Part shown: one piece after another, positions 1-5,789 of the stretch | Layout of the letters: every line of letters starts with the position of its first letter | Numbering within the stretch: position 1 is the stretch's first letter | Source of the DNA: a virus | Direction: 5' to 3' (one strand) | IMG/VR virus record: IMGVR_UViG_3300023179_000595 | Span: 1 to 21,081 of that record | Length of the DNA stretch: 21,081 nt | The notes under the pieces: model-generated | Seen by the model: only the letters and a program-made list of their open reading frames with translations | Database searches by the model: none | What the model was told of the DNA's origin: nothing | Position numbers and translations under genes: made by a program

Positions 1-148
1 GACCCATAGCACCAAGTTCTTGGCAGTCAGAAAGAATGCCAGCAACAACCATTTCAAGTCCAGACAGGCGAGCCGTCAAGGACTCCATGTATTCCTCGCG
101 AATGTCCTCAGTAGACATTCCGTACATTGCCATTTCTTTATCAGTCAT
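1..148 (-). CDS. Partial hypothetical protein (5' end only)
   Basis: I do not recognise this gene. The reading frame opens with an ATG at 148-146 and stays open to the left edge, giving the first 49 codons (MTDKEMAMYGMSTEDIREEY...). A GGAGA Shine-Dalgarno sequence sits five bases upstream of the ATG, and a near-consensus sigma70 promoter lies just beyond it, so the start is well supported. The visible part is acidic and predicted helical, with no signal peptide or membrane segment. It was too short for a routine ORF cut-off. It is the first gene of a new transcription unit, separated from the putative nuclease gene upstream by about 150 bases. Function unknown. Confidence 0.7.
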   Translation of the reverse strand, partial: MTDKEMAMYGMSTEDIREEYMESLTARLSGLEMVVAGILSDCQELGAMG

Positions 149-178
149 AGATTCTCCGTATCAGTCACTACAGATACA

Positions 179-206
179 AGTATAGCACAATGGGAGAACA
201 TGTCAA
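179..206 (-). promoter_or_regulatory. Sigma70-type promoter for the left-edge gene
   Basis: On the minus strand a perfect -35 TTGACA (206-201) is followed after 16 bases by -10 TATACT (184-179), one mismatch from consensus. The expected transcript starts near 172, giving a leader of about 25 bases that carries the GGAGA ribosome site of the left-edge gene. It resembles a host-RNA-polymerase early promoter and not the TATAAATA late type seen elsewhere in the window. This is read by eye; no transcription data. Confidence 0.7.
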
Positions 207-272
207 GGGATATCCACAATGTTGCGAAAAAACAACAAATTTAAGGGATTTTGGGGTAAAAACTACAGTAAA

Positions 273-290
273 TGTGAACTTTGGTTCACA
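273..290 (-). terminator. Weak hairpin after the nuclease-like gene
   Basis: TGTGAAC and GTTCACA form a perfect 7-bp stem around a 4-base loop (CAAA on the minus strand), ten bases past the stop codon of the 300-893 gene. The following minus-strand sequence is ATTTACTG, so the U-tract is very short and termination may be inefficient. Its position at the end of the long operon, just before a new promoter, supports a terminator or transcript-end role. It could also be only a palindromic protein site. Confidence 0.4.
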
Positions 291-299
291 ATTGAAATA

Positions 300-893
300 T
301 TAGATTACGCTTCTGATAGCATCCATAATTTTCTTTTTCAGATTCAACTCTTCACAAGAATTCGGATATAGTTTGCCGGTTATAGGAGTAATGTCGCCTC
401 TATTCAATTGAAGATCAAATCCATCTCCGTTTTTTATACTGCATCTGATTATAGTATTGTTGTCAATAACAAACGCTCCGTCATTTTTGATTACAATCAA
501 TATATCAGCAACTTCACTTAGTTCTAATGTAGATTTTTTATTGGTGCCGTTACTGTTGTTAAGTTTTATATTGAAATTTTTATTTAAATTTCCTTTTTTA
601 CCATACATACTTCCAGACAAACCACTTTTTAATTCTACAGTTAGGTTATATTTTTTCCAAAAAAAATCTTTGAATAAATCTCCAACATAAGTTAGTCCAT
701 CTTTTCCACTATACTTTTCTACAACCAATTCTATAACTAAACCTTTGATGAATCTCCATTGTCTATTATTCAAGTCTTCTAACTTATTTCCTTTATCTAT
801 GATTTTATTCCAATCAAACTTTCTAAGATCATCTATAACATCTTGAGATAAAGGTGAAGTATTATGGTTTGTAGAATACGAATATAGGCTCAT
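300..893 (-). CDS. Putative nuclease (possible restriction endonuclease), 197 aa
   Basis: No family is recognised with certainty. Three things suggest a restriction-type nuclease. It follows the DNA methyltransferase gene and overlaps its 3' end by 32 bases. It has two possible PD-(D/E)XK-like arrangements: E87-L88-K89 in TVELKS, or D130 in SEVADILIV followed by the strand and lysine of CSIK (K154). Its length, about 200 aa, suits a small type II enzyme. The N-terminal third looks helical and the middle is rich in Asn, Lys and Gly. The gene is much more AT-rich than its neighbour (about 29% G+C by hand count against about 44% in the adjoining methyltransferase stretch), which suggests separate acquisition. 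No good Shine-Dalgarno precedes the ATG at 893, so translation may depend on coupling to the methyltransferase. It might instead be an unrelated AT-rich accessory protein. Confidence 0.45.
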   Translation of the reverse strand: MSLYSYSTNHNTSPLSQDVIDDLRKFDWNKIIDKGNKLEDLNNRQWRFIKGLVIELVVEKYSGKDGLTYVGDLFKDFFWKKYNLTVELKSGLSGSMYGKKGNLNKNFNIKLNNSNGTNKKSTLELSEVADILIVIKNDGAFVIDNNTIIRCSIKNGDGFDLQLNRGDITPITGKLYPNSCEELNLKKKIMDAIRSVI

Positions 894-2415
894 ACTTTAA
901 CCACATTCCGTTGACCTTGCAAAAGTTTTTTGCTTTGGGTAGTCCAGTATCAGGATCAATGCGATTGCCGCCTGGCATCTGCGCCAGCGACATTTTCAAT
1001 ACGCCTTTGTACTCCATACCTAACTCTTCAAGAATATCTCTACTGTCCTTTTCAAGCGGTAGCATATCTGCACCAAATTTCGCATCTGCAATATTCCATA
1101 GCAGATAACGATCATTGCGTAGCCACTCAACCGCAGTCTTTAATGTTGGGCGTAGAAAGCCTTCGCGCCATGCATCATAGCCAGTAAACTTTTTATATGA
1201 TTGTGTAGGGTCTTCACTATACGCTTCCTTAGCAAAGTAAGGTGGCGATGTGAACACCATATCTAACTTGCCTTTGTACTTACAAAATCGCTCATCGGAT
1301 CCGATAACTTCTGAACCCAATTGATATATGTCGAAAGTATGGGCGCTTTGGAACAATACTCCAGAGTTCTTGGCGGCATTATAGAAATTAGCCAAATCGG
1401 CATACTTAGTAGAACCACCATCAATGCTGTGATCGGTATTAGGATCAGTACCAACATAATGCAAAGGGGTGCTAGTGCGAGTAGACATAGCACCGAGAAT
1501 ACGACCGCCCCAACCACTAGAAGGATCGTAAACCACAATTCTGTCTTGGTTCTTAATGTGCTTAGTAAATTTTTCATAAAGGTACTTTGCTGTAAGTGGA
1601 GGAAAGTTAACTGCGTATTGACACCATGATACTCGGAATGCTTTGAAGCCAAGAGGAAAAATCTTCTGTCCCATCTTGTACATACGAATGCGATACTTTG
1701 ATTGTTTCGCCTGAATGTTCTTTGTAGTATGCTCTGCACACAAAGACAAGTCTGCAATCTCTAGATACTTTGCATTCTTCAAGTCTTCGTTATAACCAGT
1801 ATACTCTTCTTCTTCGTCACGCGATTCTATCCAATAATCATAGCCATACTCGCGCAAGTTGTTTTGTTCAAAATACTGAACAAATTCATCCCCAGTCTTG
1901 AATTTCTTTTGATGACTACCAACCTCAACTACTTCGCCTACTCTGATAGTGTTTGAATAGTGATAGAACGAATCACGCTTGTAATGTCTTCGCGCATACT
2001 TCAAAGTCTTTTCAAGTAAATCATCACGAACAAAGTGATCGTAGATAGACAATCCATCATCGTTCTTAGTATAGTTAATCCGTGTCTTCATCATGGTAGG
2101 AAACCATTGATTTGCGGCATTGCCAACTACACTAGTATTTCGAATTACATCTTTTTCTCCGGTAAGTTCGTCTGTTTGTTCAAATTCATGAACAGAAAAG
2201 CCGTACATTTCCCTAAATTGTTTTCGAATCTCGTTCTCATCCCAACCAACCCGCGGAGGCTGACCAAGAGTATCCCACGCATAGACAACCGCTTTACGGA
2301 GGTCAATAAACCATTGTCTGAATTCATCATCAGTCATCCTTTGAATTTCTTCAAACGACTTGTTTGTATCATGATTCAACAACCAATCGTTTCGTTCATA
2401 AAAATGTTTAGTCAT
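862..2415 (-). CDS. DNA methyltransferase (amino-methyltransferase, TSPPY type)
   Basis: This is an S-adenosylmethionine-dependent DNA amino-methyltransferase (N4-cytosine or N6-adenine) of 517 aa. The AdoMet-binding motif I is DPSSGWGGR at about residues 297-305, and the catalytic motif IV is TSPPY at about 389-393. The TSPPY form is more typical of N4-cytosine enzymes than NPPY. Motif I precedes motif IV, unlike the beta-class order, and the target-recognition region must lie either in the roughly 290-residue N-terminal extension or in the short tail. I prefer the ATG at 2415, which overlaps the preceding gene's stop as ATGA, over an in-frame GTG at 2442. The stop lies inside the nuclease-like gene. 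The target site cannot be read from the sequence. It could be half of a restriction-modification system or a solitary phage methylase that protects phage DNA. Confidence 0.85.
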   Translation of the reverse strand: MTKHFYERNDWLLNHDTNKSFEEIQRMTDDEFRQWFIDLRKAVVYAWDTLGQPPRVGWDENEIRKQFREMYGFSVHEFEQTDELTGEKDVIRNTSVVGNAANQWFPTMMKTRINYTKNDDGLSIYDHFVRDDLLEKTLKYARRHYKRDSFYHYSNTIRVGEVVEVGSHQKKFKTGDEFVQYFEQNNLREYGYDYWIESRDEEEEYTGYNEDLKNAKYLEIADLSLCAEHTTKNIQAKQSKYRIRMYKMGQKIFPLGFKAFRVSWCQYAVNFPPLTAKYLYEKFTKHIKNQDRIVVYDPSSGWGGRILGAMSTRTSTPLHYVGTDPNTDHSIDGGSTKYADLANFYNAAKNSGVLFQSAHTFDIYQLGSEVIGSDERFCKYKGKLDMVFTSPPYFAKEAYSEDPTQSYKKFTGYDAWREGFLRPTLKTAVEWLRNDRYLLWNIADAKFGADMLPLEKDSRDILEELGMEYKGVLKMSLAQMPGGNRIDPDTGLPKAKNFCKVNGMWLKYEPIFVFYKP

Positions 2416-2627
2416 TTCTTCTTTTTTCTCTCTCTGTGCCACTCACGCACCATTTTTCTTTTATATTCGTCAAAGGTCATGTGAATAACGGAATCGCTTT
2501 TTGCCCATTGTTCTCTCCATTTACTAATGAGTTTTAAAGAAGGTCTGGGTACTCTTTTAATTCCTCGATTAATATCTTTAGATATATCGTTATGAACATT
2601 AACACCTTCGGCTTTGCTATTCTTCAT
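2412..2627 (-). CDS. Small basic hypothetical protein, 71 aa
   Basis: Not recognised. The product is 71 aa and basic, with a mid-section WREQWAKSDSVIHMTFDEYK and a C-terminal run of Arg and Lys (RERKKKK). The longer frame begins at 2669, but the ATG at 2627 has a GGAAGAG ribosome site six bases upstream, so I use it. It overlaps the end of the 59-aa gene before it, and its own stop overlaps the methyltransferase start as ATGA. It is therefore in the same coupled operon. A nucleic-acid contact role is compatible with the charge but is only a guess. Confidence 0.6.
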   Translation of the reverse strand: MKNSKAEGVNVHNDISKDINRGIKRVPRPSLKLISKWREQWAKSDSVIHMTFDEYKRKMVREWHRERKKKK

Positions 2628-2796
2628 GAGTTTCTCTTCCACACTCAAATGCGGCTTGAAGCCATTCAATCATTCGTTCGCGTTTAATGTAGTCTAACGC
2701 TTGAAACTCATCATAAAATCTTTCGCCTCTAGTAGCATAATTTTCTATCTCATCAAAATAATCTTTGAAAGTAGAATACTTGTAATCATATTTCAT
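2617..2796 (-). CDS. Small hypothetical protein, 59 aa
   Basis: Not recognised. This short gene falls just below a 60-codon cut-off. It starts at ATG 2796, overlapping the TGA of dCMP deaminase as ATGA, and ends at TAG 2619-2617. The product begins MKYDYKYSTFKDYFDEIEN and ends ECGRETHEE. It is rich in aromatic and charged residues and looks like a soluble helical protein with a segment ERMIEWLQAAFECG. Without it there would be an unexplained gap of about 165 bases in an otherwise gap-free operon, which supports it being real. Confidence 0.65.
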   Translation of the reverse strand: MKYDYKYSTFKDYFDEIENYATRGERFYDEFQALDYIKRERMIEWLQAAFECGRETHEE

Positions 2797-3305
2797 TTAA
2801 TTTGCCTTATCGATAAGCCGCATTTATTTAGGAAATCTATTCCGTCATTGTTGCGATATGCTTCGCCATAAAAAACTTCTTTAATGCCAGATTGATATAT
2901 CATTTTAGCACATTCTACACATGGGGCGCAAGTGATAAACATACTTGCGCCGTAACCACTTTCAGAAGACCTAGCAAGTTTTGCAATTGCGTTTGATTCT
3001 GCATGGAGAACTTCCGGCTTTGTTTTTAGTCCGTAGCGAACATTTCTTTGAGCACCTTCGTGCCAACCTTCGTAGGGATATTGTGCATCGAACTCTTCTG
3101 GATTTATCCAGCCACCTGCGCCATTATCCCATACCTTATCTTCACAATCGTTATCCCAACCCGCTGGCATACCGTTGTAGCCAATGGAAATGATTCTATC
3201 ATCTTTAACTATGACTGCACCAACCTTTTTTCTAACTGCACTACTATGCTCTGCGAATAGTCTAGCAGTTTTCATATAAGTGCCTAGGTATTTTTCTTTT
3301 ATCAT
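2793..3305 (-). CDS. cd: Deoxycytidylate (dCMP) deaminase
   Basis: The product converts dCMP to dUMP, supplying the precursor for dTMP synthesis during phage replication. It is a zinc-dependent cytidine deaminase-fold enzyme of 170 aa, close to the usual phage length. The zinc and proton-shuttle motif is H101-A-E103, and the second zinc motif is C126-A-P-C129-x-x-C132. The region KKVGAVIVKDDRIISIGYNG near residues 27-45 is typical of the family. An insert containing NPEEFDAQ at 68-75 corresponds to the longer loop seen in phage dCMP deaminases. The start overlaps the sugar kinase stop as ATGA, and the stop overlaps the next ATG in the same way. Allosteric control by dCTP/dTTP is known for T4 Cd but cannot be judged here. 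Confidence 0.93.
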   Translation of the reverse strand: MIKEKYLGTYMKTARLFAEHSSAVRKKVGAVIVKDDRIISIGYNGMPAGWDNDCEDKVWDNGAGGWINPEEFDAQYPYEGWHEGAQRNVRYGLKTKPEVLHAESNAIAKLARSSESGYGASMFITCAPCVECAKMIYQSGIKEVFYGEAYRNNDGIDFLNKCGLSIRQIK

Positions 3306-4075
3306 AGCGAATTCAAATCTTCGTCAGTAATTGTGTATGTGCCAGTATGTTGTACCGAGATAGATGCTAACTTGTTTGCGAATGGTAATGCATTTTCAAT
3401 TGAACCTGTAAACAGATAGAATACTGCAAGTGCCGCAAGATGCACATCGCCTGCGCCAGTTACATCATGCACTTCAACTTTTTTAGTTGGATACATTTTA
3501 CCATCATATAGTGTGCCTTCAGAACCTTTAGTTACAATGAGATAGCGAGAACTCGGTAATGTTTGTGCGCTACGATGTTCTAAATCGTTAATCTTGACAT
3601 AGCAACCATTAAACTCTTCTAAGTCTGTCTTCTTAGTGTCAATGAAGATTGGACCCCTAAACAAATTACGCACTTCGCGAATTGTTTCGGGTGAAACACA
3701 GCCTTTGTTGTAGTCTGAAATTACAATCGCATCATATGTTTCTGGAATAAGAGTAGCAAATTCAATTGGTTCACTTTTGTGATCTTCATCAACTCTCAGT
3801 AATTGATAACCACTCTTCGTGTCAATGAATCTTGTTTTGTATGAAAGTGGTCCACTTAGTTGTTGTACATCACAATGTAATGCTTTTAAATTTTCATACA
3901 CATTGCTTGCCATTCCAGGACGCGATTCTTCCTTACCAGACAATTTTAAAACTGGTACAGGAGATTCTGGAGAGATTCTGTCTACAGTTCCATAAACATA
4001 TTTGTCAATGCAAGCGTCACCGATTAGCAATATCTTGTATCTTTCTCGTTGAAGAGTATCCACCAAATCTTTCAT
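3302..4075 (-). CDS. PfkB/ribokinase-family sugar kinase, RfaE domain I (HldA)-like
   Basis: This is a carbohydrate kinase of the PfkB family, closest by eye to the kinase domain of RfaE/HldE, which phosphorylates D-glycero-D-manno-heptose 7-phosphate at C1. The N-terminal signature IGDACIDKYVYG is followed by RISPESPVPVL (residues 33-43), which mirrors the HldE substrate loop. SDYNKG lies at 120-125 and the catalytic DVTGAGD at 204-210 with Asp210 as general base. I use the ATG at 4075, which has an AGAGG site nine bases upstream, giving 257 aa. That is shorter than the roughly 320-aa HldE kinase domain, so some lid sequence is missing. It overlaps the preceding nucleotidyltransferase gene by 59 bases. 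The true substrate could be another sugar phosphate. Confidence 0.85.
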   Translation of the reverse strand: MKDLVDTLQRERYKILLIGDACIDKYVYGTVDRISPESPVPVLKLSGKEESRPGMASNVYENLKALHCDVQQLSGPLSYKTRFIDTKSGYQLLRVDEDHKSEPIEFATLIPETYDAIVISDYNKGCVSPETIREVRNLFRGPIFIDTKKTDLEEFNGCYVKINDLEHRSAQTLPSSRYLIVTKGSEGTLYDGKMYPTKKVEVHDVTGAGDVHLAALAVFYLFTGSIENALPFANKLASISVQHTGTYTITDEDLNSL

Positions 4076-4424
4076 AAAATATAACCTCTTTACAATATTT
4101 TTTAGACAGTTGACTTGTCTCTCTATGATCACTACCCTTAACGATAATGTCTGGCTTGTATGCTTCCATGATGTGAATCAAATCCATATCACTATCAAAA
4201 ACTAAAACTTCATCAACACACTTCAAGTTTGCTAAGAATGTTTTTCGTTCGTACAAATTATTAATAGGGCGACTCTCGCCCTTCAGTTCTTTAATTCGTC
4301 TGTCTGTATCTATTGCAACGCAAAGATGATCACCTAGGCTTCTTGCGTAATTTAGAAGCCGTAGGTGACCGAGATGCAAAACATCAAATGAACCATTAAC
4401 GAATATTCTCTTTTTGACTATCAC
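4017..4424 (-). CDS. Cytidylyltransferase-fold nucleotidyltransferase, RfaE domain II (HldC)-like
   Basis: The product should transfer a nucleotide to a sugar 1-phosphate. In the RfaE/HldE family this makes ADP-heptose from heptose 1-phosphate and ATP. The 135-aa protein is a complete single domain. The nucleotide-binding GSFDVLHLGH motif (HxGH) is at residues 11-20, VKGSDH at 95-100, and the second active-site motif GYSSTRKI at 122-129. The gene overlaps the cupin gene before it by 29 bases and the kinase gene after it by 59 bases. In bacterial HldE the kinase is N-terminal and this domain C-terminal. Here they are separate genes in the opposite order, so this is not a simple split of a fused gene. 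A cytidylyl or other donor specificity is possible. Confidence 0.87.
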   Translation of the reverse strand: MIVKKRIFVNGSFDVLHLGHLRLLNYARSLGDHLCVAIDTDRRIKELKGESRPINNLYERKTFLANLKCVDEVLVFDSDMDLIHIMEAYKPDIIVKGSDHRETSQLSKKYCKEVIFYERFGGYSSTRKIQDIANR

Positions 4425-4767
4425 CTGCCATCACCCTATAGTTGTCTTCCACCGAATCAGGTGTGCTTACTTCAATTATACTACCTTTCTCGACACAAAT
4501 CAAGCGGTGAGGCAACAATGGCGGGTTATGCCATGTGTCGCCAACCTCAAGATACTTGTCTTTTAATTGTGCGTTAGTAGTATCAATGTACTGAACAATA
4601 AATCTACCACTCAATACATACCATGTTTCATCTTTGACGGCATGAAAGTGCATGGAGAATTTTGCACCTTCGTTAAAGTTCAAAAACTTTCCACAATACT
4701 TATCATTGGTGCAGAAAATTAATTCGCTACCCCATCCTTTAGAAACCTCACCATTAAGTCTCGTCAT
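4396..4767 (-). CDS. Single-domain cupin (sugar isomerase/epimerase-like)
   Basis: A 123-aa cupin beta-barrel protein. Cupin motif 1 is complete: the metal-binding H-F-H pair followed by Glu in MHFHAVKDETWYVLSG. Motif 2 is recognisable as GDTWHNPPLLPHRL with the fourth metal ligand His. The overall pattern resembles the cupin half of mannose-6-phosphate isomerase/GDP-mannose pyrophosphorylase and related sugar-phosphate proteins. I chose the ATG at 4767 because an AGAGAG site lies seven bases upstream and the product begins naturally (MTRLNGEVSKGWGSE). The longer frame from 4836 lies inside the preceding gene. It sits directly before the nucleotidyltransferase and sugar kinase, suggesting a joint role in nucleotide-sugar production. 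Exact reaction unknown. Confidence 0.82.
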   Translation of the reverse strand: MTRLNGEVSKGWGSELIFCTNDKYCGKFLNFNEGAKFSMHFHAVKDETWYVLSGRFIVQYIDTTNAQLKDKYLEVGDTWHNPPLLPHRLICVEKGSIIEVSTPDSVEDNYRVMAGDSQKENIR

Positions 4768-5005
4768 ATAATTCTCTCTGTTCAAACTTCTTTTCTTGAA
4801 TTGTTTTTTCTTTAAATGTTTTTCTTGGATTTGCACACATCACGCAACCTGGTATACCACAATTTGTAGCGTGATGTTTTACATATCGATGCGCTTCGAT
4901 TACTGGTAACTTAAACGCTTTTGCAATCTTAACCTGTTTACGAATAGCGTTTTCATCTCTCATGATACGCTTGCCATGTTTTTCTTTATCTCTTTCGTTA
5001 CTCAT
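4754..5005 (-). CDS. Small Cys/His (zinc-knuckle-like) protein, 83 aa
   Basis: Function not recognised. The 83-aa protein is highly charged, with a compact putative metal site: H44 and H45 in VKHHATNC, then C49, C54 and C57 in CGIPGCVMCANPRK. The arrangement H-x4-C-x4-C-x2-C could bind one zinc ion. The flanks are rich in Lys, Arg and Glu (KTFKEKTIQEKKFEQ), compatible with a nucleic-acid or ribosome contact. A GGAGAGAC ribosome site precedes the ATG. It starts 22 bases after the PLP-enzyme stop and overlaps the cupin start by 14 bases. I have an impression of similar small proteins in other marine T4-like phages but cannot verify it here. Confidence 0.7.
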   Translation of the reverse strand: MSNERDKEKHGKRIMRDENAIRKQVKIAKAFKLPVIEAHRYVKHHATNCGIPGCVMCANPRKTFKEKTIQEKKFEQRELYDET

Positions 5006-5027
5006 TTAGTCTCTCCTTAATTGAAAA

Positions 5028-5789
5028 CTAGGCTACATTCCAGATTAATGCTCCTTTCTTTCCATTGGCGATTACAAAATCCCACACCTTTGCATCATAG
5101 TACGGCTCTGAAGGATATGGGGGCATTCGATCAGGTTCTACTTTCTGATCATACGCATAAGATGAACGCATCGTGATAGCACGACCTTTTTCATAATCAC
5201 TCATTTTATGTCCTACTTCTACCGCATATGCAGGTACAGTAGGAAATGCTAATTGCAACCCGCGGTTGAGAGTACCGCTTGATGCTACAGTCCAAATTTC
5301 TGTTGGTTTGATTTTTAAGTTTCGTGCTACTTTGACGATTGATGCAAGCACAGTTGGGTGTTCAAGACCAAGAGGCAATAATCTACGATTCTTCGCATCT
5401 TCTTCGTAGTAGTTTCTTGCTTTCGCTTTTGTTACATTCAACATACCATTCGCTACCCAATGAATTGTTCCGCCCATGTCTAAGACTTGTTGTTGATGCC
5501 AAGTTGGCTCTTTACGCTTAGCCATGAAGAAGGTTGCTTTCTTTCCATATTTATTACAAACATGTGTTAAAGAAATTGGTCCCCACCCTACTTTGTTTGC
5601 GCCGCCGAAAACCCATTCATCACCTTCTGTTGTGACAAGATAATCGATGAATCTTGCTTTGCTACCATAGCCTAATTTATCGTCACGCACAACATGAAAG
5701 CCATTGTATTCTTCCACAACGGGCGGTGGATATGGGTCTTCCCATCCTTTTATTGTATCAAGTAATTCTTCAGTTGACAAGTTTATCAT
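5028..5789 (-). CDS. PLP-dependent enzyme, fold type II (ACC deaminase/cysteine desulfhydrase-like)
   Basis: The product resembles the tryptophan-synthase-beta superfamily of pyridoxal-phosphate enzymes, especially the 1-aminocyclopropane-1-carboxylate deaminase/D-cysteine desulfhydrase branch. The likely Schiff-base lysine is K44 in DDKLGYGSKARFIDYL, matching the 'GNKxRK' region of that branch. The phosphate-binding loop is probably SSGTLNRGL at 170-178. At 253 aa it is shorter than the usual roughly 320-340 aa, so the small domain or C-terminus is reduced. Its start lies 20 bases inside the oxygenase gene, so the two are coupled. Substrate unknown. Possibilities include amino-acid metabolism or installing an amino-acid-derived group on nucleic acid or protein. 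Neither is shown by the sequence. Confidence 0.75.
   Translation of the reverse strand: MINLSTEELLDTIKGWEDPYPPPVVEEYNGFHVVRDDKLGYGSKARFIDYLVTTEGDEWVFGGANKVGWGPISLTHVCNKYGKKATFFMAKRKEPTWHQQQVLDMGGTIHWVANGMLNVTKAKARNYYEEDAKNRRLLPLGLEHPTVLASIVKVARNLKIKPTEIWTVASSGTLNRGLQLAFPTVPAYAVEVGHKMSDYEKGRAITMRSSYAYDQKVEPDRMPPYPSEPYYDAKVWDFVIANGKKGALIWNVA

Noticed and set aside
20-244. 74-codon plus-strand frame at the left edge
   Set aside because: It crosses the minus-strand promoter and the partial minus-strand gene, has no ribosome site and shows no recognisable domain.
1263-1757. 164-codon frame on the minus strand inside the methyltransferase, with hydrophobic stretches
   Set aside because: It lies entirely within the methyltransferase gene in another frame of the same strand. 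The hydrophobic run is a shadow of that gene, and no ribosome site or recognisable domain supports it.
862-2415. Dam-like GATC methylase shown by GATC avoidance
   Set aside because: GATC sites occur at several places in the window and no depletion is obvious by eye, so nothing about the target can be concluded.
3302-4424. Frameshifted or split fused HldE gene
   Set aside because: In fused HldE the kinase comes first. Here the nucleotidyltransferase comes first, each domain has its own start and ribosome site, and both are complete enough to stand alone.
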